Source: Sulfurimonas sp.
GTDB taxonomy: Bacteria > Campylobacterota > Campylobacteria > Campylobacterales > Sulfurimonadaceae
Length of the DNA stretch: 64,000 bases
Assembly (NCBI RefSeq): GCF_014859695.1
Contig: NZ_JACUTS010000003.1
Span: 1 to 64,000 of the forward strand
Reading direction: 5' to 3'
The translations under genes were made by a program, and so were the position numbers. Below the pieces are notes generated by a model. The model searched no databases. It saw nothing but the letters and a program-made list of their open reading frames with translations, and was not told the DNA's origin. Below are positions 7,589 through 17,616 of this stretch, piece by piece; within the stretch, counting starts at the first letter, position 1, and each line of letters begins with the position of its first letter.

Positions 7589-8494
7589 GTGGTTATAGCA
7601 GATATACAAAATTTTTCTGAAGGTCGCACCAAGGCAAGGGCCTATTTTTGTTATCTTTTTTCAAAAAATATTCAAAACAGACTCCCTTCGCTCTCCCTAG
7701 AGTTCATAATGCCTCGTCTTTTAAAGATAAAGGCAGATTTGCAAAATTGTGACGGCGTTTATCTTCTTGATAATCGCGGAATTCAGATCTCTCCCACTTT
7801 TGTAGCGGGTGGAGAGATTGAAGAAGATATTGGAAAAATCAGATCGGATCGCGCCTACTACTACAGAGCGGTAAAAGAGGGAAGATGTACGATAACCGAT
7901 CCCTATCCCTCGCTTATAACGGGCAATCTGTGTGTTACGGCATCACAGCCGGTTTATGATGAGCATGGAGAGCTAAAGTATATAGCATGTTTGGATATGC
8001 CGCTAGATGAGGTTATTAAAATCTCAAGGTCAAGCAGGTTTGATAAATTTTTTACCTCTCTTTTTAAGTACTCATATGCAATTTTCTCTTTTGCACTTAT
8101 TGCGGTTGCAATACTGCTCTTTTTGAAAGGCATACAGAGCTTTTTTGTCTATGAGATTTCGCCGAGCCATTTTAAAATCAAGGAGGTTTTTGAAGCGACA
8201 ATCTTAATTACGCTTGCTCTTGCAATATTTGATTTGGCAAAAACCATCATAGAAGAGGAAATACTTGGTAGAAATAAAGAGAACAGTATCTCCGGTCCAC
8301 ACAAGACGATGGTTCGGTTTTTGGGGTCAATTATCATTGCCCTCTCTATTGAGGCGTTAATGCTTGTTTTTAAGTTTGCAATAACGGATCCTGAAAAGCT
8401 TATTTATGCCATGTATATCGTCGGAGGAGTCTCTATGCTTTTAATTACATTGGCGGTTTATATAAAATTTACAAAATTAAAGATTGATGAATGA
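7589..8494 (+). CDS. PDC/Cache-like sensor with four membrane spans, no output domain
   Basis: This 301-residue protein has an N-terminal PDC/Cache-like ligand-binding fold (about residues 20-145, with LLDNRGIQISP, the AYYYRAVKEG segment and the TASQPVYDEHG strand). Four membrane spans follow at roughly 155-182, 200-222, 240-263 and 273-295. There is no kinase, cyclase or methyl-accepting output domain, and no span in front of the Cache domain, which would then be cytoplasmic. The start is GTG with AAAAGGG upstream. The stop overlaps the hisH start (ATGA). The role is unknown; it may modulate another membrane protein. Confidence 0.75.
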   Translation: MVIADIQNFSEGRTKARAYFCYLFSKNIQNRLPSLSLEFIMPRLLKIKADLQNCDGVYLLDNRGIQISPTFVAGGEIEEDIGKIRSDRAYYYRAVKEGRCTITDPYPSLITGNLCVTASQPVYDEHGELKYIACLDMPLDEVIKISRSSRFDKFFTSLFKYSYAIFSFALIAVAILLFLKGIQSFFVYEISPSHFKIKEVFEATILITLALAIFDLAKTIIEEEILGRNKENSISGPHKTMVRFLGSIIIALSIEALMLVFKFAITDPEKLIYAMYIVGGVSMLLITLAVYIKFTKLKIDE

Positions 8495-9102
8495 TAGGAA
8501 TTGTTGACTATAACATGGGAAACTTGGCAAGTGTTCAAAACGCATTTGTCAAAATAGGCGCAAAGAGCGTTGTTGAGAGCAACCCGAAAAAATTTAAAGA
8601 TTATGAGAAGCTTATTCTTCCGGGAGTCGGTGCATTTCCTGATGCGATGGAGCATCTTAGAGAGCGAAATATGATTGATGCCATAAGGGAGTTTGCTCAA
8701 AGCGGCAAGCCTATTCTTGGGATATGCCTTGGTATGCAGCTTCTTTTTGATAGTTCTGAAGAGTTTGGAAATCATGAGGGGTTGGGACTTATAAAGGGCA
8801 GGGTTGTAGCCTTTGACACATCTAAGTTTAGTGAGCCGCTCAAAGTTCCGCACATGGGCTGGAACAGGATGTTTACAAAAAAACATCCTCTTTTTGATGG
8901 CTTGGATGAAGAGCACTATCTCTATTTTGTTCACTCCTATCACGCGGTATGTGAAAAAGAAGAGGATGTCATAGGCAAGACCGTATACGGATATGAATTT
9001 GCATCTGCGGTTGCTTGCAAAAATGTTATGGGAATTCAGCCACACCCAGAAAAGAGCCATAGAAACGGGCTTAAAATATTAGAAAACTTTACAAGGCTAT
9101 AA
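8491..9102 (+). CDS. hisH: imidazole glycerol phosphate synthase subunit HisH
   Basis: HisH is the glutaminase that supplies ammonia to HisF in histidine synthesis. The 203-residue class I amidotransferase shows the nucleophile C79 in GICLGMQ and the H185/E187 partners in QPHPEKSH, plus the HMGWN loop near 117. It is coupled to the preceding sensor gene by a 4-nt ATGA overlap. hisA follows after a 103-nt spacer containing two hairpins. hisF is not in the window. Confidence 0.95.
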   Translation: MIGIVDYNMGNLASVQNAFVKIGAKSVVESNPKKFKDYEKLILPGVGAFPDAMEHLRERNMIDAIREFAQSGKPILGICLGMQLLFDSSEEFGNHEGLGLIKGRVVAFDTSKFSEPLKVPHMGWNRMFTKKHPLFDGLDEEHYLYFVHSYHAVCEKEEDVIGKTVYGYEFASAVACKNVMGIQPHPEKSHRNGLKILENFTRL

Positions 9103-9114
9103 CAGACACGCTAT

Positions 9115-9182
9115 CGGAAGTAATTCCGCTAGCTACGTTAACACTAAGTTCTCTTCAGCAGAGGGCTCACGCCACTTGTGGC
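9115..9182. other. two small hairpins in the hisH-hisA spacer
   Basis: CGGAA/TTCCG (9115-9128) and GCCAC/GTGGC (9171-9182) are perfect short inverted repeats in the only long spacer of the his pair. They could attenuate, process or stabilise the transcript. No T-run follows either one, so they are not classic terminators. Confidence 0.4.
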
Positions 9183-9205
9183 TTATAATTTAAGGATTTA
9201 TTTAC

Positions 9206-9916
9206 ATGACTTTATACCCAGCTATTGATTTAAAAGACGGAAAAGCAGTAAGACTGACAAAGGGTCTTATGGAGAGTGCAAAAATATACTCTGATGAGCC
9301 TTGGATGCTTGTGAAAAAGTTTGAAGAGATGGGTGCTGAGTGGGTGCATTTGGTTGATTTAAACGGAGCATTTGCAGGAGAGCCGAAAAACTTAGAGCAG
9401 ATTATAAAAATAAGACAAAACTGTGGTGTAAAGCTTGAGCTCGGCGGCGGAATTCGCGATGAAGCAACCATTATAAAAATGCTTGAGATCGGAATAGATA
9501 GAGTTATTTTAGGCTCAATCGCAGTTAAAAATCCTGAGTTTGTAAAAGAGATGGCTGCAAAATACCCTATAGCGGTTGGAATTGACGCAATAGACGGGTT
9601 TGTAGCAGTTGAGGGCTGGGGCGAGGTAAGCTCTATGCGTGCAACGGATTTGGCACGCGAGTTTGCAGATGCCGGAGTCGAAGCAATAATATGCACGGAT
9701 GTTAGTAAAGACGGAACTCTTGGAGGCGTAAACGTAGAGTTTAGTGTTGAGATTGCAAAGGCAAGCGGAGTGAGTACAATTGCAAGCGGCGGGGTTAAAG
9801 ATGAGAGTGATATAGAGGCTCTAATTGCGACAAATCTGGTTGATGGCGTAATTATCGGCAAGGCCTACTATGAAGGGACACTGGACTTGCCAAAAATGTT
9901 TAAGCTCCTCGTTTAA
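9206..9916 (+). CDS. hisA: phosphoribosylformimino-AICAR isomerase HisA
   Basis: HisA isomerises ProFAR to PRFAR in histidine synthesis. The 236-residue TIM barrel keeps both catalytic aspartates (D8 in AIDLKDG, D127 in GIDAIDG) and both phosphate-binding loops (GGGIRD near 80-85, SGGVKDESD near 193-201). AAGGATTTATTTAC precedes the ATG and supplies the ribosome site. It is complete and lies in the same direction as hisH. Confidence 0.95.
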   Translation: MTLYPAIDLKDGKAVRLTKGLMESAKIYSDEPWMLVKKFEEMGAEWVHLVDLNGAFAGEPKNLEQIIKIRQNCGVKLELGGGIRDEATIIKMLEIGIDRVILGSIAVKNPEFVKEMAAKYPIAVGIDAIDGFVAVEGWGEVSSMRATDLAREFADAGVEAIICTDVSKDGTLGGVNVEFSVEIAKASGVSTIASGGVKDESDIEALIATNLVDGVIIGKAYYEGTLDLPKMFKLLV

Positions 9917-9995
9917 ACGGCTCTTTATCGCAAAATTAACAAAATTTAGATATTATTTCCTATTAATTTGCAAATTTTCATAAAAAGGATTTCCT

Positions 9996-10370
9996 TTGAA
10001 ATTACTTGTTGTCGATGATAGTTCTACAATGCGCCGTATTATAAAAAACACATTGTCAAGACTCGGTCATAAAGATATCTTAGAGGGTGCTGACGGCGTT
10101 GAAGGCTGGAGCGCACTGGATGCTAATCCCGATGTAGACATGCTCATTACGGACTGGAACATGCCTGAAATGAACGGTCTAGAACTTGTAAAAAAAGTTC
10201 GCGCAGATGCTAGATTTAAGGATTTGCCAATAATCATGGTAACTACAGAGGGCGGTAAAACAGAGGTTATTACTGCATTAAAAGCGGGTGTTAACAACTA
10301 CATTGTTAAGCCTTTTACACCACAGGTTTTAAAAGAGAAACTTGGCGCTGTTATGGGTATTGAGGTGTAA
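9996..10370 (+). CDS. cheY: chemotaxis response regulator CheY
   Basis: A single receiver domain of 124 residues with the acidic pair D7/D8, phospho-acceptor D53 (ITDWNMPEMNG), the switch threonine in MVTTEGG near 83-84, and the conserved lysine K105 in VKPF. DWNMP and TTEGGK are typical of CheY that binds the flagellar switch protein FliM. Translation begins at TTG with AAAAGGA upstream. cheY-prmA-ftsH is the same order as in Helicobacter pylori (recalled HP1067-HP1069). Its stop overlaps the prmA start by 1 nt. Confidence 0.94.
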   Translation: MKLLVVDDSSTMRRIIKNTLSRLGHKDILEGADGVEGWSALDANPDVDMLITDWNMPEMNGLELVKKVRADARFKDLPIIMVTTEGGKTEVITALKAGVNNYIVKPFTPQVLKEKLGAVMGIEV

Positions 10371-11203
10371 TGCAAGAACACTACTTTGAGCTAAAAGTCA
10401 GTGTCTCCTCTCATCATGCACTATTTTGCGATTTTTTAACAGATACTCTACCGATTGGTTTTGAAGAGACAGATGACGGTTTTATTATAAGAAGCGAAGA
10501 TAATCTAGAGACTATTGTCTGGGGTTTAGAGCAGTTTGCAGAGGCTCTAGCAAAGGCTCTTGGCGAAAATATAGATATTGAGTGCGAGCAGACAAAACTT
10601 AAGAACAGTGATTGGGTTCAACTTTATCAAGATAGCGTAAAACCGCTTACAATCGATAAGTTCTACATTCATCCGACATGGGATGCGCCGCATAAAGAGC
10701 TTATAAATATAGAAATAAACCCTGCTCTGGCATTTGGCACGGGTCATCATCCAACAACGGCATCAGCATTGAGAGCAATAGCAAAATATGTAAAAAAAGA
10801 TGACAGAGTTTTAGATGTAGGCTGCGGAAGCGGTATTTTAGCGATAGGGGCTATGAAAATAGGCGCTATTGTAGATGCTTGCGATACGGATATAGCATCC
10901 GTAGAAAACAGCAAGCAAAATGCAGAGTTAAACTCCGTAGAGTTTGAAAATCTATGGGAAGGTTCCTGCTCTGAGGCAAAAGATGTTTATGATGTTGTCG
11001 TAGCAAATATCGTGGCTGACGTACTCATCTTTATAGCAAATGACTTAAAAAGTGTTTTAAAAGAGGGTGGAGTGCTTGTGCTATCTGGAATATTAAATAA
11101 ATATGAAGCAAAAGTTTTAAAATACTATCAAGATTTTGAAATTTTAGAAAAAATAGACCAAGATGAGTGGGTCACTTTAATACTAAAAAAAGGTAAAAAA
11201 TAG
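10370..11203 (+). CDS. prmA: ribosomal protein L11 methyltransferase
   Basis: PrmA trimethylates ribosomal protein L11 using S-adenosylmethionine. In 277 residues the N-terminal substrate-recruiting domain (1-90) is followed by the Rossmann methyltransferase domain. That domain holds [14 protein letters not shown] near 112-125, the SAM motif [10 protein letters not shown] near 145-154, and the catalytic-loop [10 protein letters not shown] near 205. It sits between cheY and ftsH with 1- and 2-nt junctions and is translationally coupled to both. Confidence 0.94.
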   Translation: MQEHYFELKVSVSSHHALFCDFLTDTLPIGFEETDDGFIIRSEDNLETIVWGLEQFAEALAKALGENIDIECEQTKLKNSDWVQLYQDSVKPLTIDKFYIHPTWDAPHKELINIEINPALAFGTGHHPTTASALRAIAKYVKKDDRVLDVGCGSGILAIGAMKIGAIVDACDTDIASVENSKQNAELNSVEFENLWEGSCSEAKDVYDVVVANIVADVLIFIANDLKSVLKEGGVLVLSGILNKYEAKVLKYYQDFEILEKIDQDEWVTLILKKGKK

Positions 11204-11205
11204 AT

Positions 11206-13203
11206 ATGAAAAACAAGAACGATAATAATGATGAGAATAATTTTTTTAATAAAAATCCGCTTATAACCTTTGCGATTTTTTCGGTAGTAATTATTTTACT
11301 TTTTAAGGTACTTATCGGTGAAAACAGCGGCTCAGACGCAGTGGCAGGCGGTAATAAGAAAGTAAAACAGATAAGCTACTCCGAGCTTAAGTCGCTTATA
11401 GAATCAAAAAGCGTAAAAAAAGTTGAGATAGGGCAGTCTTATATTAAGGCGTTTGGAGCAGACGATATGACGCTCTATACAACAAGGATTGTTCCGGGCG
11501 ATACGAAGTTAACAGAGGAGTTAGAGAAGCAAAATGTCGAATATACAGGCTTTAGCGAAACTAACTGGTTTACAGAGATGTTCGGATGGCTCTTTCCGTT
11601 TCTAATAATCATAGCAATATGGATGTTTTTTGCGGGACGAATGCAAAAAAGTATGGGCGGCGGCATTTTGGGAATGGGCGGCTCTAAAAAGATGATCAAC
11701 TCCGAAAAACCTAAAACAAAGTTTGATGACGTTGCCGGAGTGGAAGAGGCGAAGGAAGAGGTTCAGGAGATTGTAGATTTCTTGAAATATCCGGGTCGCT
11801 ATGTCGAGATAGGTGCAAAAATTCCAAAAGGTGTTCTGCTTGTAGGAAGCCCCGGTACGGGAAAGACTCTTTTAGCAAAAGCTGTTGCGGGTGAAGCAGA
11901 TGTGCCGTTTTTTTCTGTAAGCGGATCTAGCTTTATAGAGATGTTCGTTGGTGTTGGAGCAGCTCGTGTTCGTGACCTTTTTGAGCAGGCAAAAAAAGAT
12001 GCGCCCAGCATTATCTTTATAGACGAGATTGATGCCATAGGTAAAAGTCGTGCAGCAGGTGCAAACATGGGCGGTAACGATGAGCGTGAGCAGACGTTGA
12101 ACCAGCTTTTAGCAGAGATGGACGGTTTTGGAACCGATACTCCTGTTATTATTTTGGCAGCAACCAACAGACCTGAGATACTTGACCAGGCGCTTTTGCG
12201 TCCGGGACGTTTTGATAGACAGGTGTTGGTTGACAAGCCTGATTATGAGGGGCGTATAAAGATTTTAAAGGTTCATGTCAGGGGCGTTAAGACGGATGAG
12301 GATGTGGATCTTGAAGAGGTTGCACGTTTGACCGCAGGCTTAGCGGGAGCTGATTTGGCAAATATTGTTAATGAAGCGGCGCTTTTGGCTGGAAGAAAAA
12401 GTCAAAAAAGCGTAACGCAAAAAGATTTCTATGAATCAGTAGAGCGTGCTTTGGCGGGGCTTGCTAAAAAATCTCGCAGAATCAACCCTAAAGAGAAAAA
12501 GATTGTCGCTTATCATGAAAGCGGGCATGCGTTGATGGCTGAAACAACGACAGGAACCAAAAAAGTATCAAAAGTGTCTATTGTTCCTCGCGGATTAGCG
12601 GCACTGGGCTACACGCTCAATACGCCGGAAGAGAACAAATTTATGATGCAGAAGCATGAGCTCTGGGCAGAGGTTGATGTTCTTCTTGGCGGACGTGCGG
12701 CAGAAGAGGTCTTTATAGGCGAGATCTCTACAGGTGCAGGAAACGATCTCGAAAGAGCAACCGACATTATAAAATCTATGGTTCAAACATACGGAATGAG
12801 TGATGTTGCAGGATTGATGGTGCTAGAGAAGAGCAGACACTCATTCCTTAGCGGCGGCGGCATTCAGGCTACAAGAGAGTACAGCGACAAGATGGCTGAG
12901 AACATGGATGAGTTTATAAAATCATCACTTCAAGAGAGATATAGCGTTGTTATGAAAAGGCTTGAAGAGTACAGAGAAGCAATCGAAGAGATAGTAAAGC
13001 TTCTTTACAAAAAAGAGAATATTACCGGCGAAGAAGTTAGAAATATAATTATTGATTTTGAAAAAGCAAACGGTATAGAATCTAAAGTAAATTTAGTATT
13101 TGATGATATTGAAGAAGAGTTAAAAGTAGATGCAAGAATGGCTCAAGAAGAAAAAGATGCTAAAAAACCAAAAAAAGATAAGGAAAACTTAGATGAGGAG
13201 TAA
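11206..13203 (+). CDS. ftsH: ATP-dependent zinc metalloprotease FtsH
   Basis: A membrane-anchored AAA+ protease that degrades unassembled membrane proteins and regulators. The 665 residues contain two membrane spans (about 19-37 and 127-143) around a small periplasmic domain, Walker A GSPGTGKT (214-221), Walker B with FIDEID (271-276), the second-region-of-homology arginines in RPGRFDRQ, and the zinc site H437-E-S-G-H441. The third zinc ligand is in the region near residue 510. The C-terminus is a charged lysine/glutamate tail. It overlaps the next gene by 11 nt. Confidence 0.97.
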   Translation: MKNKNDNNDENNFFNKNPLITFAIFSVVIILLFKVLIGENSGSDAVAGGNKKVKQISYSELKSLIESKSVKKVEIGQSYIKAFGADDMTLYTTRIVPGDTKLTEELEKQNVEYTGFSETNWFTEMFGWLFPFLIIIAIWMFFAGRMQKSMGGGILGMGGSKKMINSEKPKTKFDDVAGVEEAKEEVQEIVDFLKYPGRYVEIGAKIPKGVLLVGSPGTGKTLLAKAVAGEADVPFFSVSGSSFIEMFVGVGAARVRDLFEQAKKDAPSIIFIDEIDAIGKSRAAGANMGGNDEREQTLNQLLAEMDGFGTDTPVIILAATNRPEILDQALLRPGRFDRQVLVDKPDYEGRIKILKVHVRGVKTDEDVDLEEVARLTAGLAGADLANIVNEAALLAGRKSQKSVTQKDFYESVERALAGLAKKSRRINPKEKKIVAYHESGHALMAETTTGTKKVSKVSIVPRGLAALGYTLNTPEENKFMMQKHELWAEVDVLLGGRAAEEVFIGEISTGAGNDLERATDIIKSMVQTYGMSDVAGLMVLEKSRHSFLSGGGIQATREYSDKMAENMDEFIKSSLQERYSVVMKRLEEYREAIEEIVKLLYKKENITGEEVRNIIIDFEKANGIESKVNLVFDDIEEELKVDARMAQEEKDAKKPKKDKENLDEE

Positions 13204-13846
13204 TCTTCTACCGATTGCAAGAGAGGGCTGGAGTTATCTGGCATACTCAATTGCAGCGCTTATTGTTTTTACGATAGTTGATATTGATTTCTTACAGTTT
13301 TTAGCATTCTTGACAACACTCTTTTTTGTTTTTATTTTTAGAAATCCTGAGAGACAAAATATGCTTTATCAGCAAAACAGCGTTGTAAGTCCTGTTGATG
13401 GAGTTGTCTCATCTATAGAGGAGCTACAAGGCAAAGGGAGCTACGCATACAAAGTAGAGATTGATGGAAATTATCTCAATGTTGCTCTGCTGAGAGTTCC
13501 TTTTAGTTCAACCTTGGAGGAGCTTAACCTTCAAAGAGGCGCAAGGTTATCTGCTTTTAAATCGCTCTCAAAAAATATAAATGAAAATGCAGAGTTGGTA
13601 TTTAGTGATACACAATCTTCAAATAAAATAAAGCTAGTTCATAGACTAAAACAGAGTATAAAGGGGATAGATATAGACGTTAACAAGGGTCAAAATCTTC
13701 TTCAGGGTTCTAGATACGGTCTTGTTATTAACGGCATTACGGAGCTCTATTTGCCGCATAACTTTAGATTAAATATAGACATCGGCAGCGAGCTCAAAGC
13801 ATCCGAGTCTCTTATCGGTTACTTTACAAACGAGAGTAAAAAATAA
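13193..13846 (+). CDS. phosphatidylserine decarboxylase-like protein lacking the processing serine
   Basis: A 217-residue relative of short PsdA-type decarboxylases, with two N-terminal membrane spans (about 14-49) ending in FIFRNPER, and the SPVDG strand near 66-70. The C-terminal strand ends NGITELYLP, where active family members have FGS followed by a strand ending in YLP. The Gly-Ser pair cut to make the pyruvoyl cofactor is Gly181-Ile182 here. Without that serine the enzyme should be unable to mature, so a non-catalytic role is likely. It follows ftsH with an 11-nt overlap, the position held by HP1070 in H. pylori. The pssA gene expected next is absent. Confidence 0.82.
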   Translation: MRSNLLPIAREGWSYLAYSIAALIVFTIVDIDFLQFLAFLTTLFFVFIFRNPERQNMLYQQNSVVSPVDGVVSSIEELQGKGSYAYKVEIDGNYLNVALLRVPFSSTLEELNLQRGARLSAFKSLSKNINENAELVFSDTQSSNKIKLVHRLKQSIKGIDIDVNKGQNLLQGSRYGLVINGITELYLPHNFRLNIDIGSELKASESLIGYFTNESKK

Positions 13847-13853
13847 CTCTATA

Positions 13854-13877
13854 ACCAGAAGTATCTCTACTTCCGGC
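13854..13877. terminator. hairpin between convergent genes
   Basis: CCAGAAGTA / TACTTCCGG with a TCTC loop lies across the junction of the decarboxylase-like gene and the convergent TPR gene, whose last codons it overlaps. It is placed as a bidirectional terminator. Confidence 0.5.
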
Positions 13878-16203
13878 TCTTCTCAAACATCAATTTATCA
13901 GTATCAATACTAAAATTAAAATATTCAGAGTTGAAGTTGTTTTTATATATTCTTGAGAATTGAATAACTGCCCCTTTATTATTTTTAACCTCAAGATAGA
14001 GAAGCCCAAGAGCATATCTGCTCTCTAAAAAACTAGGGTTCTTTAGTTTAGAGAGTTCTAAAAGGGCAATCGCGTTTGCATGATGCTCTGCTGCGGTAGA
14101 AGCAACGGCACCCAAAAATAGAGTCTGTGAATCACGCACTTTAAGATTGTCAATGAGGTTGTTATAAAGAGTATAAGACTCCTCGTAAAATCCGTCGTAT
14201 AGCGATGCTAAAGCAAGTGAACTAGTCAGCTCTTCAGTTCGCTCGGTTGTAGACTCTAGCACCTTTTTTAGCTGCTCTCTCAAGAAATAGAGCTTGCCTG
14301 TAATGAGGTTTTGCTGAATATAGAGATATCTTGCAACATATGCCCCAAAATAGAGATCGTTAAAGTTTAAATCTTGAACCCTTAGGTAGTTCATAACCTC
14401 TTTTGCATACTCTTTTTGACTTAGTTTATTGAAATGAGCATCGATATACATCATGTGTGGAACTATCTCATCCGGAAGCAGTAGCGCAAGCTTGTTTGCA
14501 GATTTTTGTGCGGCAACTACATTGTTCTGTTTAAGCGCAATAATAATATCGAGTGCCAAATATAGGGGTCGTTGTTTATAATCTTTATCGAGCCAGTCAC
14601 TTAGAGAGGAAGCATTTCCCTGACTGATAAAAAGAAGCGTATTGTATAAGTCTATCTCTTCAGAGAACTCTTCGTGAGCAACGGCATCCTTTATAATAGA
14701 GAGCAATTTGGCATTTTCATTATCAATAAGCTGAGATGTCATAACCGCGTATATTCCCGAGAGATAATTCTTTGCATCAAGATTGTAAGAGCGTAAAAAG
14801 TGTTTGTGCGCATCAGCCATATTACCCATCTGTGCATAAGTCAGAGCCAGATTGTAGTGAAGGATAGAGTGTTTAGGCTGAATTTCCACCAGTTTTTGAA
14901 GCATCTCATTGGCTTCTCTGAGTTTAAATGAGAGTGCTTTTTTGATTGCATTTACTATGCCAAGATTGACACTTGAAGATGAGGAGCCTTTTGCTAAATA
15001 CTCCTTTGCAGAGTCAATATTGTCAATATATATATTTGCATTTCCTTTGCGTATATAGCTAATGGTCTGATTTGCATTAAATGTTTTATAGGGCGAGAAG
15101 TAAAATATCTTTTGGTAATCAATCTCCCTGCTGTTAATTACACTGTTTCTGTATCTCTCTTGTGCCTCTTCGGGATTGAAAAGCGAATCTTTTAGCTTAA
15201 CTTTAATAGGGTAGGGTTTGTAAACCTCTTCGCCAAACATATCTGTAATATTTTCTATATTTTTAGCCGCTTCTTGAACCTGACCCGACTTTAAATTTAC
15301 ATATCCGAGTGCAAGCTGCGACTTTACGGGCTCTACCCCTTTTTTTATTGCATTTTGAAGATAATTTTTTGCTAGTGTTAAATCTCCGACTCTTGCATAA
15401 AGAAGTCCAAGACTAAAATCATTGACTATCGGTTTGTCACTCTCCATGCTCTCAATAGCGCCGTAGTCATTGTCAAAAAGAGCGTTAATTCTTGATGCAA
15501 GAGAGTTTTGAACTTTTTTATACTCTAGAGATGTAGGATTTTTAAGTGCACTCAACGCCTCTAAATAGTTGTCGTTATAGTAGTTTATAAGAGTATAGTA
15601 GTAAGAGTATAGCGGCGACTGTCTCTCATGAGGAAGATATGCGTAAGCCAAGTCAATGTAGTATCTAAAGCTCTCTTGGTTTTGTAGATGCAGGGAGCAG
15701 ACTGCCGCATTAATGGCGCTTACGCATCTTTTTTCATTGTTTTGTATTGCTTTTTGAAATGTTTCAAGAGCAGTCTTGTATTGCGCGTCTTTTAGTTGAG
15801 CAACTCCCAGATTGTATGCAGAGACGGCTTCGCTGTAGTGAGCTATTTTTTCATAAAGAGTAAGAGCCTCTGTTTTTGAGCCGGTTGAGTAGAGATAGTC
15901 GGCTTTTGCTATCATACTCTCTATTTTGCTTGGCTCCACAGGCTTTGAGATTGGACTTTCGAGTCTCTTATCTATGTAGTCCATAGAGCTGTCTGTAGGT
16001 TTTTTTGATTGTTTTTGAATGATTAAAAAGAGTAGCGAAATGGTTAAAACAAGAGCAACACCGATGCCGACAAGAAGTAACTTCTTTTTGGTTGCAGATG
16101 ATGACTCTTCATCAATTATTGACGATTTTGAAGCGGCACTCTCATAAGCGGCATCACTATCTTCAATAATTATTATCTCTTCTTCTAGTCCATCAGCCAT
16201 CAT
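13867..16203 (-). CDS. large membrane-anchored TPR protein
   Basis: A 778-residue protein with an acidic cytoplasmic N-terminus (residues 1-40), one membrane span (about 42-62), and a long periplasmic part built of tetratricopeptide-like helical pairs. Recognisable repeats include the segments AYNLGVAQLKDAQYKTALETF, LHYNLALTYAQMGNM and ESRYALGLLYLEVKN. TPR scaffolds hold protein complexes; the partner is unknown. Two adjacent ATG codons open the gene, and AAGGTAG fits the second (16200) better. It lies 47 nt downstream of serS on the same strand; a TPR-like gene beside serS is also known in Helicobacter. Confidence 0.85.
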   Translation of the reverse strand: MMADGLEEEIIIIEDSDAAYESAASKSSIIDEESSSATKKKLLLVGIGVALVLTISLLFLIIQKQSKKPTDSSMDYIDKRLESPISKPVEPSKIESMIAKADYLYSTGSKTEALTLYEKIAHYSEAVSAYNLGVAQLKDAQYKTALETFQKAIQNNEKRCVSAINAAVCSLHLQNQESFRYYIDLAYAYLPHERQSPLYSYYYTLINYYNDNYLEALSALKNPTSLEYKKVQNSLASRINALFDNDYGAIESMESDKPIVNDFSLGLLYARVGDLTLAKNYLQNAIKKGVEPVKSQLALGYVNLKSGQVQEAAKNIENITDMFGEEVYKPYPIKVKLKDSLFNPEEAQERYRNSVINSREIDYQKIFYFSPYKTFNANQTISYIRKGNANIYIDNIDSAKEYLAKGSSSSSVNLGIVNAIKKALSFKLREANEMLQKLVEIQPKHSILHYNLALTYAQMGNMADAHKHFLRSYNLDAKNYLSGIYAVMTSQLIDNENAKLLSIIKDAVAHEEFSEEIDLYNTLLFISQGNASSLSDWLDKDYKQRPLYLALDIIIALKQNNVVAAQKSANKLALLLPDEIVPHMMYIDAHFNKLSQKEYAKEVMNYLRVQDLNFNDLYFGAYVARYLYIQQNLITGKLYFLREQLKKVLESTTERTEELTSSLALASLYDGFYEESYTLYNNLIDNLKVRDSQTLFLGAVASTAAEHHANAIALLELSKLKNPSFLESRYALGLLYLEVKNNKGAVIQFSRIYKNNFNSEYFNFSIDTDKLMFEKSRK

Positions 16204-16250
16204 CTACCTTGCTATCGTTTCTTTTTTAAAGCAAAAAAAGTACCAAAATA

Positions 16251-17498
16251 CTAGTTTATATAGGACTCTAAAACCTTTGGAATCGTTATGCTTCCATCTT
16301 CGTTTTGAAAGTTTTCCATAATCGCCACCATGGTTCTTCCAACAGCAAGCGATGAGCCGTTTAGAGTGTGAACAAAAGAGTTTTTGTTTTCATCTTTGAA
16401 TCTTATTTTTGCACGTCTTGCCTGAAACTCTCTCGTGTTAGATACCGAACTAATTTCTCTGTAAGTCGCTTGTCCCGGTAGCCAAACTTCCAAATCCACC
16501 GTTTTTGCAGCCCCAAACCCCAAATCACCGCTGCACAGATTTACAAGACGGTGCGGAAGCTCTAATGCACTAAGCAAATCTGATGCGGTTTGAACCATCT
16601 CATCAAAGATTTTGTCACTATCTTCAGGTTTTGTGATGCTTACAAGCTCAACTTTATGAAACTGGTGCTGTCGTATCATACCGCGAGTGTCACGCCCTGC
16701 GGCACCTGCCTCTTTTCTGAAGCATGAGGTATATGCCGTTAGTTTTATCGGCAGTTGATTAGGAGATAGTATCTCATCTTGAAAAAGATTTGTAACAGGA
16801 ACCTCTGCGGTTGGGATTAAAAAAAGCTCTTGGTCCTCTATTTTGTAGAGGTCGTCTTCAAATTTTGGAAGTTGCCCAGTCCCCTCAAGTGCGGCTCTGT
16901 TTACGATAGATGGCACGCTTACCTCTTCAAAACCTCTTTTTGAGTTGAAATTTAGCATAAAATTGATAAGCGCTCGCTCTAGTTTTGCGCCCATGCCAAA
17001 AGAGACGCTAAAACGGCTTGTTGCAAGTTTTACGCCTCTCTCAAAATCTATCCAGCCGTTTTGCTCAGCCAGCTCCCAGTGCTCTTTTGGAGTAAAGTTA
17101 AACTCTCTTGGAGTAAGAACTTTTCTAATCTCTATGTTGTCGTTCTCATCTTCGCCATCTGGAACATCATCATCTGGAATATTTGGAATTGACATGGCAA
17201 GAGACTCCAACTCCTCCTGCTTTATGCGCTGTACTTCAAGAGCCTCAGTGATTTTAATCTTGTTTGCATCGACTCTGGCTTTTAACTCGCTTACGTCTTT
17301 GCCCTCTTTTTTATAGATGCCAAACTCTTTGCTCATCGTATTTTGCGCCGCTTGAAGTGTTTCATAGTCTACTTTTGCAGTTTTTAGCTCTTCACTCTTT
17401 TTTTTAAGCGAATCAAGCAGTTCAACACTCACGCCTTTTCTCACAAGTTTGTCGCTAACGCCTTGAAAATCTTTTTGTAGTAGTTTTAAATCAATCAT
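16251..17498 (-). CDS. serS: seryl-tRNA synthetase
   Basis: SerS charges tRNA-Ser. The 415-residue class II synthetase has the N-terminal coiled-coil arm (about 28-105), motif 2 with [14 protein letters not shown] near 265-280, and motif 3 with [13 protein letters not shown] near 380-393. It is complete and of normal length. It is transcribed with the TPR gene that follows. The upstream region carries no obvious T-box or other leader. Confidence 0.97.
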   Translation of the reverse strand: MIDLKLLQKDFQGVSDKLVRKGVSVELLDSLKKKSEELKTAKVDYETLQAAQNTMSKEFGIYKKEGKDVSELKARVDANKIKITEALEVQRIKQEELESLAMSIPNIPDDDVPDGEDENDNIEIRKVLTPREFNFTPKEHWELAEQNGWIDFERGVKLATSRFSVSFGMGAKLERALINFMLNFNSKRGFEEVSVPSIVNRAALEGTGQLPKFEDDLYKIEDQELFLIPTAEVPVTNLFQDEILSPNQLPIKLTAYTSCFRKEAGAAGRDTRGMIRQHQFHKVELVSITKPEDSDKIFDEMVQTASDLLSALELPHRLVNLCSGDLGFGAAKTVDLEVWLPGQATYREISSVSNTREFQARRAKIRFKDENKNSFVHTLNGSSLAVGRTMVAIMENFQNEDGSITIPKVLESYIN

Positions 17499-17616
17499 TG
17501 TCTTTTTCCGGTAAATAAGTGGTGCGATTATAGCAAAATAAACTATTGAAGCACATTATGACAATTGTATGATAAAATAAACTATTTTTTAAAAAAAGCA
17601 GCGAGGAGCCTACTGT

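Noticed and set aside
8458-9060. 200-codon open frame on the minus strand
   Set aside because: It is antisense to hisH, which has all catalytic residues; the frame has no recognisable motif and is an artefact of codon bias.
9115-9182. Histidine attenuator or riboswitch between hisH and hisA
   Set aside because: No leader peptide with histidine codons and no terminator-antiterminator pair; only two short stems.
9202-9861. 219-codon open frame antisense to hisA
   Set aside because: Low-complexity serine/threonine-rich translation typical of a shadow frame; hisA is intact.
11799-12236. 145-codon open frame antisense to ftsH
   Set aside because: Lies entirely in the conserved AAA+ domain; no independent ribosome site or motif.
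13193-13846. Calling this gene a working phosphatidylserine decarboxylase
   Set aside because: The Gly-Ser processing pair is absent (Gly-Ile), so only the fold assignment is supported.
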